A stretch of 64,000 nt of DNA, taken from positions 558,001-622,000 of the forward strand of contig NZ_CP160849.1 in NCBI RefSeq assembly GCF_040790665.1. The letters are read 5' to 3'. The DNA is from Sulfitobacter pontiacus. GTDB lineage: Bacteria > Pseudomonadota > Alphaproteobacteria > Rhodobacterales > Rhodobacteraceae. Both the position numbers and the translations under genes were made by a program. This document shows positions 12,545 to 21,256 of the stretch, piece after piece (position 1 is the first letter of the stretch; every line of letters begins with the position of its first letter). The notes beneath the pieces are model-generated. The model was not told where the DNA came from. It ran no database searches and was given only the letters and a program-made list of their open reading frames with translations.

Positions 12545-14293
12545 CTACCTCTCGGTCAGCTTCAGCTCGATCCGGCGGTTTTGTGCGCGGGCGGCTTCGG
12601 TGTTGCCACTGGCAACGGGCTGATATTGGCCAAAGCCGTTCGCGGCCAGCCGTTCCGGTGCGATCCCGAGGAAGTTGATCATATATTTGACCACCGACAG
12701 GGCGCGCGCCTGACTAAGCTCCCAGTTATCCGCAAATTCGCCCAACCCCGACAGCGGCTGGTTGTCGGTATGCCCGTCTACGCGAATGACCCAGTCGATT
12801 TCAGGCGGGATATCGGCCGCAATGTTGCGCAGGATACCGGCGACCTTGGCGATCTCTCCGCGACCATCGGCGGACAGCGTGGCGGCCCCCGGGGGGAACA
12901 ACACCTCGGAAGAGAAGACGAAACGGTCCCCCTCGATGCGCACACCCTCCTGATTGCCCAAAAGCGCGCGCAAGCGGCCAAAGAACTCGGACCGGTATTG
13001 TTCAAGGTTCTTTGTCTCGGCCTCAAGCCGCGCACGTTCAGCCGCTTCAAGCTCGGCGCGGCGGCGTTCTTCGGCGGCGACCCGTGCGAGGGCGGTGTTC
13101 AGATCTGACCCCAACGATTGCAACTGCACCTCCTTCGCGGCATCGCGTGCGACGGCATCATCCAGCAGGGATTGCAGTTCCCCCAACTGGCCGCGCAGGG
13201 CGGCGACCTGCTGGTTCAATAGTTCTGTTTGGCGCTGCGCGGCGGCAGTCGCCGCTTCTTCCTGCGCCAGCTCGGACCGGGCGGCATCCAGCAAAGCGGC
13301 CTGTTTCTCTGCATCCGACAGCTCTGCCTCGGCGCGGTTCTCAGCGGCAAGCTTTGCCGCAAGCGCATCCGCCAGTTTGGCGCGCAGCTCTGCCCGATCG
13401 GCCTGAGTTGCTTCAAGAGTTTCGGTTTCCGCCAGCGCAGCGGCAAGTTCTGCATCCAGCGTTTCCTTGGCAGCGCGGGCGGCGGCCAGCAGGGTCAGCG
13501 TATCCTCGGCCTCTTGGCGCTGCGTCTCTAGCGCCAGCGTCATTGCGGTCAGCTCTGCATCGGCATTTTCCAGCTTTTCGCGCAAGCGTTCGGCGGCGGC
13601 AGCTTCGGCCAGACGGGCGGCTTCGGCCTCTGACAGCGCGGCGGCGTTCTGTGCGGCGGCGGTTTCCAATGCGGCCTGCGCATCCTGATTTTGCGCCCGC
13701 AGATCATCCACCAGCGCCGTCAGCGCATCACGGCGGGCGGCGGCAAGGCGGGCGGCTTCGGCCTGGGCGTCCGTCTCTGACCGCGCCTGCGCCAAGGCAA
13801 GGTTCAACGCCTCTTGCGCGCTCAGCAGTTCTTCTTGTCGCGTCTCAAGCGCCTCTCCACGGGCGACCGCCGCGTCCCGCTGAGACAACAGGCTTGCCAC
13901 CTGCGCCTCGAAACCGGTGATCTTGGCCTCTGCCGCATCAAGCTGTGCGGCCTGCGCATCGCGTGTCGCGGTCAAGGAGGCGATCATCGCCGCCTGCTCT
14001 GCCGCCTGATCGCGGGCAGCGGTGAGGGATGTGTTCAGCGTCCCCAGTTCTGCCTCAAGCTCGGCCGTGGTTTGCCGTTCCATCCCAAGCGCTTGCGCCA
14101 GCGCCGCGACTTCACCCGACAGTGAATTCAGTTCGTTCTCTTGCCCGTTGATCCGCTGGGTCTGTACGGCTTGCAGCACCATAAAGATGGTCAACACGAA
14201 CATCAGCACCAGCAAAAGACCCGTCATCGCATCCACGAATCCCGGCCAGATCGAGCCCTGAAACCGTGCCCCAGTGCGTCGGGAAAGCGCCAT
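12545..14293 (-). CDS. MotB/ZorB-like stator subunit: one TM, long coiled coil, OmpA domain
   Basis: The 582-residue product has one N-terminal membrane helix carrying an aspartate (D21 in WPGFVDAMTGLLLVLMF), placed like the proton-binding Asp of MotB. A very long alanine- and glutamate-rich coiled coil (about 43-420) follows, then an OmpA/MotB peptidoglycan-binding domain (about 450-578) with IRVDGHTDNQPL and NGFGQYQPVASGN. It lies two bases after the MotA/TolQ-like gene and is surely its partner. The architecture matches the anti-phage ZorB stator and also uncharacterised stator partners widespread in Rhodobacterales. No flagellar, Ton or Zorya effector genes are nearby. Function is unknown; cell-envelope force transmission is an inference. 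Confidence 0.7.
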   Translation of the reverse strand: MALSRRTGARFQGSIWPGFVDAMTGLLLVLMFVLTIFMVLQAVQTQRINGQENELNSLSGEVAALAQALGMERQTTAELEAELGTLNTSLTAARDQAAEQAAMIASLTATRDAQAAQLDAAEAKITGFEAQVASLLSQRDAAVARGEALETRQEELLSAQEALNLALAQARSETDAQAEAARLAAARRDALTALVDDLRAQNQDAQAALETAAAQNAAALSEAEAARLAEAAAAERLREKLENADAELTAMTLALETQRQEAEDTLTLLAAARAAKETLDAELAAALAETETLEATQADRAELRAKLADALAAKLAAENRAEAELSDAEKQAALLDAARSELAQEEAATAAAQRQTELLNQQVAALRGQLGELQSLLDDAVARDAAKEVQLQSLGSDLNTALARVAAEERRRAELEAAERARLEAETKNLEQYRSEFFGRLRALLGNQEGVRIEGDRFVFSSEVLFPPGAATLSADGRGEIAKVAGILRNIAADIPPEIDWVIRVDGHTDNQPLSGLGEFADNWELSQARALSVVKYMINFLGIAPERLAANGFGQYQPVASGNTEAARAQNRRIELKLTER

Positions 14294-14295
14294 GA

Positions 14296-15498
14296 TCAGC
14301 TGCCCTCGGTGTCGGTACGGTCAGGGGTGCGCAAGCGGCGCGGCTCAGCGCCACGCGGGGCCGACAGCGCCTTGGCCAGCAAAGATATATCCTTGCGCAA
14401 CTCGGCCATCGTCTCCTGCCGTCCGGCTGAAATCTCTTCGAGAATACGCAGCATCTGCACGTCGATCGACCGCAGGCGCATCCGGCTTTCCGCATCCGCG
14501 CGTTCGTGTTCACCCTGCCCTTCAAGCACGGCCACCATGCGCTCCTGCCCTTTGGCGATCCGATCAAGGCTTTCGGCCGGCGTATCGGTCTGTGCGGCCC
14601 GCGCTGACAGTTCCTCCATCGTGGCGGCCAGCGCACCGATCTTGCTGTTCAGCGCGGTCTGGCTTTCCGCCGATTGTCCGATCAGCTGACGCAGGCTGTC
14701 CATCTGTTCGGCCATGTGATCCAGCACACCAGCCACCGCGTTTTGATCCGACGCCCCGTCCTCGCCCGAGGAAAAACCAACGCGGGTGATCGAGCTGAGC
14801 CAATCTTCAAGCTCTTGATAAAAGCGGTTCTGCCCGTGACCGGCAAAGAGTTCAAGCAAGCCAACCACCAGCGATCCCGCCAGCCCCAAAAGGGACGACC
14901 CGAACGCCACCCCCATACCGCCAAGCTGCGATTCCAGCCCTGTCATCAGGCGCGCGAACATATCGGTGCTGCCATCCCCTTCTTGCGGGGCGAGGCTGCG
15001 GATGGTTTCAACCACCGCCGGTACGGTCGTCGCCAAGCCGTAGAACGTGCCCAGAAGCCCGAGGAAGATCAGCATGTTGACGATATAACGCGTGATCTCG
15101 CGCGCTTCGTCGATGCGGGTGGCGACGGAATCCAGGATAGATCGGGTAGAGGTCGCGTTCACCTGCATCCGCGCGCCGCGTGTGCGCAGCAGCGATGCCA
15201 GCGGTGCCAGCAGTTGCGGGGCGACGGCATCGGCATTGGGCGCGTCAGAGGCAAAATTCTCGATCCAGCGCACAGAGCCGATCAACTGCACCACCTGATA
15301 AAAGCAGGCGATCACACCGATGAAGAAAACGACAATGATGACCCCGTTCAAATAGGGGTTCGCCGCAAAAATAGGCAAAACGCTTGGCAGCGCTAGAAAA
15401 GCCCCGATGCAGGTCAACCCGAGGGCGATCAGCATCAGCGTGATCTGCCGCACCGGCTGGGAAAACTGTGGTTTGGATTCGCGATCTGACTGCGCCAT
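14296..15498 (-). CDS. MotA/TolQ/ExbB-family (ZorA-like) proton-channel protein
   Basis: This 400-residue inner-membrane protein has about four membrane helices: two near residues 20-70, one in YIVNMLIFLGLLGTFYGLATTV and one in GVAFGSSLLGLAGSLVVGLLELF. The last two are the conserved MotA/TolQ/ExbB pair lining the proton path. A soluble, partly coiled-coil C-terminal tail of about 170 residues follows and ends in a basic, disordered segment. Such a tail is characteristic of ZorA and unlike ExbB or TolQ. The gene is upstream of, and two bases from, the OmpA-domain partner. Annotation pipelines often call this ExbB, but no TonB or ExbD is present. Confidence 0.75.
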   Translation of the reverse strand: MAQSDRESKPQFSQPVRQITLMLIALGLTCIGAFLALPSVLPIFAANPYLNGVIIVVFFIGVIACFYQVVQLIGSVRWIENFASDAPNADAVAPQLLAPLASLLRTRGARMQVNATSTRSILDSVATRIDEAREITRYIVNMLIFLGLLGTFYGLATTVPAVVETIRSLAPQEGDGSTDMFARLMTGLESQLGGMGVAFGSSLLGLAGSLVVGLLELFAGHGQNRFYQELEDWLSSITRVGFSSGEDGASDQNAVAGVLDHMAEQMDSLRQLIGQSAESQTALNSKIGALAATMEELSARAAQTDTPAESLDRIAKGQERMVAVLEGQGEHERADAESRMRLRSIDVQMLRILEEISAGRQETMAELRKDISLLAKALSAPRGAEPRRLRTPDRTDTEGS

Positions 15499-15572
15499 GC
15501 CTCGTGGCTCCTGACACTTTTGTGCTTCTGTTGCCGCAGCCTACACTTAATCCCGACGGTTATGCCACGGGT

Positions 15573-16103
15573 TTATGCGCATAAAGTCTTTACGCGGTCG
15601 TGCAGCCACGCCAGCGACGGATCATGCAGCCCGATCTGCGTCAGATGCGCTGCGGTGTTGAACAGATATTCGGTATTCGGCCCCATGCCGCCAACCGCGC
15701 CCGAGATGATCTGCGCCTGCTCTTCCAGCGGCAAGCCGCCGCAGTATTGGTCATGTTCCGCGTCAATCACATAGACCAAGGCCGCAACCGTGCGCCCGTC
15801 CTCTAGCTGCACATCCAGCGTTTTCTCTACATAAGCCGACGACACAAGCTCGCGTTCGCGCAAATAGGCCAGCGTCGCTTCTTCGGTGCCCGGTGCCACG
15901 CGCAGCGCCATGCCATCGCAGGCCGTGCCCGTATCCGCATCCAGCGCCAGCACAAGCCCCGGACGTTCGACCGAGCCACGGTGGTGGATGGAGCGCATGC
16001 AGAACGACCGCGCATACCCGGGCAACCGCCCGATCACGCTTTCCGCGACGTCAAACCCCGGTTTCCACAATAAGCTGCCGTAACCGAACACCCACATTGC
16101 CAT
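15573..16103 (-). CDS. chaC: Glutathione-specific gamma-glutamylcyclotransferase (ChaC family)
   Basis: ChaC enzymes split glutathione into 5-oxoproline and Cys-Gly. The 176-residue protein opens with WVFGYGSLLWKPGFD, the gamma-glutamyl-cyclotransferase signature loop that holds the substrate gamma-glutamyl group. It continues with GYARSFCMRSIHHRG, a ChaC-specific block, and ends with the helical region DPSLAWLHDRVKTLC. The gene is divergent from the DUF2125 gene and monocistronic. Cytosolic; no signal peptide. A second ATG two codons in is an equally good start. Confidence 0.9.
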   Translation of the reverse strand: MAMWVFGYGSLLWKPGFDVAESVIGRLPGYARSFCMRSIHHRGSVERPGLVLALDADTGTACDGMALRVAPGTEEATLAYLRERELVSSAYVEKTLDVQLEDGRTVAALVYVIDAEHDQYCGGLPLEEQAQIISGAVGGMGPNTEYLFNTAAHLTQIGLHDPSLAWLHDRVKTLCA

Positions 16104-16173
16104 GTCTCTGGTCCTTTATCATTGGCTTGTTTAAAGCTGCGCTATCGCAGGCGTTAATAAGGTGTTGGGTAAA

Positions 16174-17196
16174 ATGGGCAAGGTCGTGTTGGTTATTGTC
16201 GTTCTGGCGGCGGTTTGGTGCGGATGGTGGGTCGCTGCCTCGTCTGGATTGCAGCGTGGCATCGCGAAACTGATCGAAACGCGCCGCGCAGCCGGATGGC
16301 AGGCAGACGTGGGCGAAATGAAAAAGCAGGGCTTCCCCTCACGGTTGCAAACCCGTCTGACCGATGTGACCCTGACCCCGCCGGCCCAAAGTGCCGGGCG
16401 CGGGATCGCCAGTGCCGTCGCGGCAAAGCGCATCGACATCTCTACCCCCGCATACTGGCCCGGATATGTCACCGTAGCCTCGCCCTATATCGAACTTGGC
16501 CTGTCCGGCCCCAACTTGCGCGCCATGTTGTCGGCCGAGGACGTGACAACCGATCTGCGCCTACGCCCCAGTGTTTCCGGCCAGCTTGACCGGTTGACGC
16601 TGGACGGCGGGGCCTGGGTGCTTGACCTGCCCGTCACCGGCCCTGTCGAGGGGCGCGGGTTGAACGTCAGCGCTGTGCAACAGACCGTCGGCCAGCCGAT
16701 CTATGAACTGGCGCTGGACGCGCAAAACGTCACCCCCAGTGCCGCACTGCGCGGCCTGTTCGGCCTGCCCGACGATTGGGCAGAGGCGTTTGACACCGTC
16801 ACCGCCAAAGCGACCATCACCTTTGACCGGCTGTGGGACCGTAAGGCCCTTGGCCGGACCCGCCCCCAGCCCCGCGTGATCGACCTGCGTCATGCCAAGC
16901 TTGCCTGGGGCGACATCGCCCTGTCCCTGCGCGGTACAATTGCGGTCGCCGAAGATGGTCTGGCAACAGGGACATTGTCGGTCGCGGCACAAGACTGGCC
17001 GACGATGCTGACCATGGCCGAGAGCGCGGGATACATCCCCCCCAACTTCCGCCCCCAAGCGGAACAAATGCTGAAGGGGTTGGCGCAAATGTCGGGGAAC
17101 ACCGATGCGCTGGATCTGGACATCACCGTGAAGGACGGAAAGATGTCTATGGGTTTCATCCCCTTGGGCCGAGCACCCAAGATTATCTTGCGCTGA
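16174..17196 (+). CDS. DUF2125 domain protein, exported or membrane-anchored
   Basis: The 340-residue protein begins with a hydrophobic segment (VVLVIVVLAAVWCGWWVAAS) that acts as a signal anchor or signal peptide. The remainder resembles the alphaproteobacterial DUF2125 family, a periplasmic beta-rich domain of unknown function found from Rhodobacterales to Rhizobiales. GRGIASAVAAKRIDISTPAYWP and the C-terminal DLDITVKDGKMSMGFIPLG are typical. I place the start at ATG 16174; a GTG at 16162 would add four residues. Convergent with the extensin-like gene 11 bases away. No function can be given. Confidence 0.7.
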   Translation: MGKVVLVIVVLAAVWCGWWVAASSGLQRGIAKLIETRRAAGWQADVGEMKKQGFPSRLQTRLTDVTLTPPAQSAGRGIASAVAAKRIDISTPAYWPGYVTVASPYIELGLSGPNLRAMLSAEDVTTDLRLRPSVSGQLDRLTLDGGAWVLDLPVTGPVEGRGLNVSAVQQTVGQPIYELALDAQNVTPSAALRGLFGLPDDWAEAFDTVTAKATITFDRLWDRKALGRTRPQPRVIDLRHAKLAWGDIALSLRGTIAVAEDGLATGTLSVAAQDWPTMLTMAESAGYIPPNFRPQAEQMLKGLAQMSGNTDALDLDITVKDGKMSMGFIPLGRAPKIILR

Positions 17197-17207
17197 ATTG
17201 CGTTAAA

Positions 17208-17981
17208 TCAACGGCAATAGGTCCCCTTGCGATACCGCGCCGTGTCGAAATGAAAGTGATCCAGATGGAAACGGTTCGCTTTCGGGCCAAGCACCGTGCC
17301 AAAGGTCCCGCAGGCTCCCTTGTGCACCCGACGCATGGCCTTACGGCTCGCGGGGGCATTCCAGCCCTTCAACACACTGACCTCGGCTCCGCTGTGCATC
17401 TGGAAACCCGAGATATCGATCGCCCGCCCGCGCCCGTGCTCTGATATCTTGCCACCCGGCTGGTTGTTGCGCGTCCGGCAGGCGTAATGGGCGGCGACAC
17501 GCAGCCCTCGCAGGCCACCCTGACCGGCAAAAGCGGGCTTTGCCGATTGATCAATCCATGTTTTCAATGCTTTGGCAGTCTTGCAGTCCATCACCGCTGC
17601 TTGGCTCAACCGCACGCCCGACACCGATTGGATCTGCACCGCATCGCTGACGCCGCAGCCCTTGAGCTTGGGTTGCACCCGTCCGATCGCCTTGCCCTGA
17701 ATGGAAATATCCCCGCATACCGCGCCCTTGGCCAGCAGGCGGCGTTTGGCCTTGGCCGCTTGCTCTGCCTTACGGCTGCGCAGGCTGGGCCGTAGCGAGG
17801 AGGCGATCCCGCCCGTGGCCGCTATCGCGCGTTTGGCCCCCGCATTGCGCGGCGGCGTGGCAATCGACCCTTGGGGTGTCAGCGCAGCCCCCCCGGCCAA
17901 AGCCGGCGGGCGCAAAGAGGTATCGGGGCCGGCCAGTGCGGCACCGGAAAGCAGCGCGTATATCAGCGCCGTCCGGATCAT
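17208..17981 (-). CDS. Extensin-like C-terminal domain protein, exported
   Basis: The 257-residue product has a signal peptide (cut probably after ALA, about residue 17), a low-complexity basic middle part, and a C-terminal extensin-like domain from about residue 85. The domain has conserved cysteines, the motif SEHGRGRAIDISGF and the ending RFHLDHFHFDTARY. The H-x6-D and HxH spacing resembles D-Ala-D-Ala carboxypeptidase/VanY-like zinc peptidases, so a cell-wall amidase or peptidase role is plausible but unproven. Its start overlaps the stop of the prephenate dehydrogenase gene by four bases, so it is the third gene of the hisC operon. Confidence 0.75.
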   Translation of the reverse strand: MIRTALIYALLSGAALAGPDTSLRPPALAGGAALTPQGSIATPPRNAGAKRAIAATGGIASSLRPSLRSRKAEQAAKAKRRLLAKGAVCGDISIQGKAIGRVQPKLKGCGVSDAVQIQSVSGVRLSQAAVMDCKTAKALKTWIDQSAKPAFAGQGGLRGLRVAAHYACRTRNNQPGGKISEHGRGRAIDISGFQMHSGAEVSVLKGWNAPASRKAMRRVHKGACGTFGTVLGPKANRFHLDHFHFDTARYRKGTYCR

Positions 17982-18898
17982 TTATTGCCGGGTTGGCGAC
18001 CAAAGTTCGGCGCGTCCGTGTCCTGCCCCGCTTCGATAATCCCGCGACGGATCGCGCGGGTACGGGTGAAGTAATCATGTAGATGATCGCCATCCCCCAT
18101 ACGGATCGCGCGCTGCAATGCGAAAAGCTCTTCCGTAAAGCGGCCCAGAATCTCGAGCGTGGCCTCCTTGTTGGTCAGGAACACATCGCGCCACATGGTC
18201 GGATCGCTTGCCGCGATGCGGGTAAAGTCGCGAAAGCCCGCGGCGGAATATTTGATCACTTCGCTATCGGTCACGCGGCGCAAATCATCGGCCACGCCCA
18301 CCATCGTATACGCGATCAAGTGCGGCGCGTGGCTGGTCACTGCAAGCACCAGATCGTGATGCTCCGCATCCATTTCCTCGACATTGGCACCCATACCATC
18401 CCAGAGGTTCCGCAACCTTGAGACCGCATTGGCGTTGGTGTCGGGCACAGGCACCAGCAGGCACCAGCGGTTGTCAAAAAGCTCTGCAAAGCCGCTGCGT
18501 GGGCCGGAGTGTTCGGTCCCCGCCAAAGGGTGTGCCGGGATGAAATGCACCCCGTCGGGCAGCAGTGGGCCCACTTGCGCGATCACATCCGCCTTGACCG
18601 ACCCCACATCCGTCACCGTGCAGCCGGGTTTGAGATGCCCGGCCATCTCGGCCGCGACCGACCCCATGACGCCGACGGGTACACAAAGCACCACAAGATC
18701 CGCGTCTTTCACTGTCTTGGCGATGGAATCGCAGACCTCGTCGCACAGGCCAATCTCGCGGGCGGTGTCGCGGGTTTCGGCGCTGCGTGCAAAGCCCGAC
18801 ACATGGCCCGCAAGCCCGCCGCGCTTCATCGCCCAGAACATCGAAGAGGCGATCAGCCCCAAGCCGATCAGCGCGACTTTCTCATAAATTACGGGCAT
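17978..18898 (-). CDS. Prephenate/arogenate dehydrogenase family protein
   Basis: The NAD(P)-dependent TyrA family oxidatively decarboxylates prephenate or arogenate for tyrosine synthesis. The 306-residue product has the N-terminal dinucleotide-binding motif ALIGLGLIASS, VVLCVPVGVMGSVAAEM, the conserved PAHPLAGTEHSGP and the helical C-terminal dimerisation domain with VTSHAPHLIAYTMV. I chose ATG 18898, one base after the hisC stop and with AAGGCGAC inside hisC as ribosome site. With hisC next door, a pathway through arogenate is possible because HisC-type transaminases can act on prephenate, but the sequence does not decide this. Confidence 0.9.
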   Translation of the reverse strand: MPVIYEKVALIGLGLIASSMFWAMKRGGLAGHVSGFARSAETRDTAREIGLCDEVCDSIAKTVKDADLVVLCVPVGVMGSVAAEMAGHLKPGCTVTDVGSVKADVIAQVGPLLPDGVHFIPAHPLAGTEHSGPRSGFAELFDNRWCLLVPVPDTNANAVSRLRNLWDGMGANVEEMDAEHHDLVLAVTSHAPHLIAYTMVGVADDLRRVTDSEVIKYSAAGFRDFTRIAASDPTMWRDVFLTNKEATLEILGRFTEELFALQRAIRMGDGDHLHDYFTRTRAIRRGIIEAGQDTDAPNFGRQPGNK

Positions 18899-18899
18899 A

Positions 18900-19982
18900 T
18901 CAGTCGCCTTTAAACTGTCGGATCGCATGCACCACGCGGCGGCATGCGCTTTCATCGCCCACGGTGATCCGCAAGCAGGTCGGCAGCTGGTAGCCCGCCA
19001 CGCGCCGCACGATCAACCCTTGGGTCTTGAGGTATTCATCACAGGCCTCGGCCTCGTCCTGCGACTTGAACCGTGCGAGGATGAAGTTCGCGCAAGACAC
19101 ATCAGACGGCACGCCGATCTCTGCCAGCGCATCAGCCATCCAATTGCGCCATTTGGCGTTCTCGCTCCGGCAATGGGCGGCGTAGCCGGTATCCTTGATC
19201 GCCGCCGTCGCGGCATTCAGCGCGGCCTGCGACAGGTTGAACGGCCCGCGCACACGATTCAGCACGTCGATAATATGCGCCGGAGCATAGCCCCAACCGA
19301 TCCGCAGCCCGCCCAGACCGTAAAGCTTGGAGAACGTCCGCGTCATCACGATATTATCGTGGCTATCGACCAAAGCCGCGCCGCCGTCATAGCCTTCGAC
19401 ATATTCGGCATAGGCCCCGTCGAGCACCAGAATTGCCTGTTTGGGGATACCGGCGGCAAGACGTTCAATCTCGCTCAGCCCGATCATGGTGCCGGTGGGG
19501 TTGTTCGGGTTCGCAATGAACACCAGCCGCGTTTTGTCGGTGCACCCCGCGAGCAGCGCGTCCACATCCGTGACCCGTTCGTTTTCGGGCACCTCGACCG
19601 GGGTCGCGCCGTTGGCCAGCGCGGAGATCCGGTACATGCCAAAGCCGTGCACCGTGTGCAGCACCTCTGTCCCCTCGCCCGAGAACGCTTGGCACAAAAA
19701 GGCGATGATCTCGTCCGAGCCGGCCCCGCAAATAATGCGGTCAGCGTCCAGCCCGTGCACCTGCGCGATCGCCTGACGCAGCGCGGTATGATCAGAGGAC
19801 GGATAGCGATGCAGATCATAGGACGCATCGCGGAACGCTTTGACGGCCGCGTCGGACGGGCCAAGCGGGTTCTCGTTCGAGCTGAGCTTGATCACATTAT
19901 CAAGCCCCGCCACATGGGACGCCCCGCCTTGATACAGCGCGATGTCCATAATGCCGGGTTGCGGGCGAATAGCGGTTGTCAT
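18900..19982 (-). CDS. hisC: Histidinol-phosphate aminotransferase (may also serve aromatic amino acids)
   Basis: This is a fold-type I PLP enzyme of 360 residues. Visible features are [27 protein letters not shown], the NPNNPTGT cofactor-contact loop, the PLP lysine in [16 protein letters not shown] and the C-terminal arginine in TCLRITVGD. It transfers an amino group to imidazole-acetol phosphate in histidine synthesis, and homologues often accept phenylpyruvate or prephenate. The gene is first in a three-gene operon with the TyrA-family gene and the extensin-like gene. No other his genes are present in the window, which fits the aromatic-biosynthesis role. Confidence 0.92.
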   Translation of the reverse strand: MTTAIRPQPGIMDIALYQGGASHVAGLDNVIKLSSNENPLGPSDAAVKAFRDASYDLHRYPSSDHTALRQAIAQVHGLDADRIICGAGSDEIIAFLCQAFSGEGTEVLHTVHGFGMYRISALANGATPVEVPENERVTDVDALLAGCTDKTRLVFIANPNNPTGTMIGLSEIERLAAGIPKQAILVLDGAYAEYVEGYDGGAALVDSHDNIVMTRTFSKLYGLGGLRIGWGYAPAHIIDVLNRVRGPFNLSQAALNAATAAIKDTGYAAHCRSENAKWRNWMADALAEIGVPSDVSCANFILARFKSQDEAEACDEYLKTQGLIVRRVAGYQLPTCLRITVGDESACRRVVHAIRQFKGD

Positions 19983-20090
19983 CTGTCATGTCTCCTGTCG
20001 GGCGGACCATAAACGCGCGCCGTCGCCAGCGCCACTACGATCTTGTCCCAGCGTCATATGGCCCCGCGCTAAAGGCGCGTCACCAAACGC

Positions 20091-20127
20091 AAAAAGGGCC
20101 ACGCCGGTCTTTCCAGCGTGGCCCCTT
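20091..20127 (-). terminator. Intrinsic terminator of rpsD
   Basis: A 9-bp GC-rich stem (20096-20104 with 20116-20124) and 11-base loop follow the rpsD stop by about 26 bases. On the minus strand the stem is followed by five T residues. Confidence 0.9.
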
Positions 20128-20149
20128 CGGCATTGATATGCGAGGAACC

Positions 20150-20770
20150 TTAGTTCTTCGCGTAGAATTCGACCACGAGGTTCGGTTCCATCATGACAGG
20201 GTATGGCACGTCGCCCAAAGCGGGGGTGCGCACAAATGTCGCTGTCATCTTGGAGTGATCCGCCTCGATGTAGTCAGGCACGTCACGCTCTGCCAGTTGC
20301 GTCGCTTCGAGCAGGGCAACCATTTGCTTGGAACGGTCACGCACTTCGATCACGTCGCCTTCTTTGACGCGGTAGGAAGGAATGTTAACCTTCTTGCCGT
20401 TCACTTTGACGTGGCCGTGGTTCACGAACTGGCGCGCAGCGAAAACGGTCGCGACGAATTTGGCGCGGTATACAACGGCGTCCAGACGACGCTCCAGCAG
20501 ACCGATCAGGTTTTCACCTGTGTCACCTTTTACACGCTCGGCTTCGCCGTAGATGCGGCGGAATTGCTTTTCGGTCAGATCGCCGTAGTAGCCTTTCAGC
20601 TTCTGCTTGGCGCGCAGCTGAATGCCGAAGTCGGACATTTTGCCCTTGCGGCGCTGACCGTGCTGGCCGGGGCCGTATTCACGACGGTTCACTGGGGACT
20701 TAGGACGGCCCCAGATGTTTTCGCCCATACGGCGGTCAATTTTGTGCTTGGCAGCTGTACGCTTAGTCAC
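20150..20770 (-). CDS. rpsD: 30S ribosomal protein S4
   Basis: S4 nucleates 16S rRNA folding and is one of the first proteins in 30S assembly. The 206-residue product has the N-terminal [44 protein letters not shown] and the S4 RNA-binding domain [28 protein letters not shown]. Translation starts at a GTG (20770) that has AAGGAG nine bases upstream; the longer in-frame extension lacks similarity. It stands alone, not in the alpha operon, with its own strong promoter, a structured leader and a terminator. The organism's single-gene rpsD locus is typical of Rhodobacterales. Confidence 0.97.
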   Translation of the reverse strand: MTKRTAAKHKIDRRMGENIWGRPKSPVNRREYGPGQHGQRRKGKMSDFGIQLRAKQKLKGYYGDLTEKQFRRIYGEAERVKGDTGENLIGLLERRLDAVVYRAKFVATVFAARQFVNHGHVKVNGKKVNIPSYRVKEGDVIEVRDRSKQMVALLEATQLAERDVPDYIEADHSKMTATFVRTPALGDVPYPVMMEPNLVVEFYAKN

Positions 20771-20881
20771 GGCTGTTCTCCTTTTTGAGGCCCCCGCAGG
20801 ATTGCGACGGGCGGTAAAGGGCGTTGTCCTCTGGCCGAAGCCTGACAGGGTTCCCCTTGCGGGGTCCACCAACACCAATCA
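20771..20881 (-). promoter_or_regulatory. Structured 5' leader of rpsD, candidate S4 autoregulatory element
   Basis: The predicted transcript has about 111 leader bases. Read 5' to 3' on the minus strand they contain CCCC-GCAA-GGGG (20853-20864, a GNRA tetraloop), then TGTC-A-GGC-TTCG-GCC-AGAG-GACA (20825-20847, a UUCG tetraloop with an internal loop), then a weaker stem pairing 20808-20811 with 20793-20796 that ends just before the ribosome site. Autogenous control by S4 is known in E. coli and Bacillus, but the structures differ. The regulatory role here is inferred. Confidence 0.4.
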
Positions 20882-20888
20882 AGCGGCG

Positions 20889-20916
20889 CTTATACGGTGC
20901 TGCGGGTTGGAGTCAA
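20889..20916 (-). promoter_or_regulatory. Strong sigma-70-type promoter of rpsD
   Basis: On the minus strand TTGACT (20916-20911) and TATAAG (20894-20889) are separated by 16 bases. Both hexamers are near consensus. A start of transcription near 20882 would give a leader of about 111 bases. Confidence 0.7.
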
Positions 20917-20932
20917 TGCACGAACTTGGCCC

Positions 20933-20957
20933 AATTAGCCTCAAATCGTAGCTAATT
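20933..20957. repeat. Inverted repeat upstream of the rpsD promoter
   Basis: AATTAGC (20933-20939) and GCTAATT (20951-20957) form a perfect 7-bp inverted repeat with an 11-base spacer, 17 bases upstream of the rpsD -35. It could be an operator or an AT-rich upstream element. No protein can be named. Confidence 0.4.
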
Positions 20958-21057
20958 AGGCAGTAGCGGTCGGGAAGTCCGCGAAAATGCGCATTTCGAT
21001 GAACGCTCCGCCGCCCTACGTCATGTGACCCGCCGAACGTTGCCTTAAAATCGCCAA

Positions 21058-21110
21058 AATCGTTAACAAAAAGTTAAAGCGGGCACTTTTAAGTTGAAAT
21101 GTTAACGATT
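21058..21110. repeat. 10-bp perfect inverted repeat upstream of the response regulator
   Basis: AATCGTTAAC (21058-21067) and GTTAACGATT (21101-21110) are exact reverse complements separated by 33 bases. The left arm overlaps the CtrA-like box. Each arm contains GTTAAC, so it may represent paired regulator half-sites. Confidence 0.6.
21063..21077 (+). promoter_or_regulatory. CtrA-type binding site (TTAA-N7-TTAA)
   Basis: TTAA at 21063-21066, seven bases, TTAA at 21074-21077 is an exact match to the alphaproteobacterial CtrA consensus. It is about 180 bases upstream of the response-regulator start. Chance occurrence in an AT-rich spacer cannot be excluded. Confidence 0.5.
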
Positions 21111-21256
21111 GTCACGCAGCATCAAGGTGTTGAACGGTTTGAGGGGGCTAGTGTGACGCATAACATGGGCTATCGCGGCGGATACTGTTTGCATCCAATG
21201 CACTTCATCGGAACTCATAACGCAGTTGTGGTGCATCGCGTCGAAAGACCACGCGC

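Larger units (their letters stand above)
20917..21256. other. Intergenic region between rpsD promoter and response-regulator gene
   Basis: No convincing open reading frame is present. It contains the 7-bp inverted repeat at 20933-20957, an AT-rich segment at 21050-21110 with a CtrA-type site and a 10-bp inverted repeat, and a roughly 145-base leader before the response regulator. The rest shows nothing I can interpret. Confidence 0.6.

Noticed and set aside
12545..15498. The stator pair considered a Zorya anti-phage system.
   Set aside because: No zorC, zorD or zorE-like gene lies in the flanking sequence; neighbours are clpA, a peptidase and chaC.
20771..20881. The rpsD leader considered as the SRP (4.5S) RNA because of AACCCTGTCAGG.
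   Set aside because: The conserved CGGAAGG and AGCAG segments of SRP RNA are missing.
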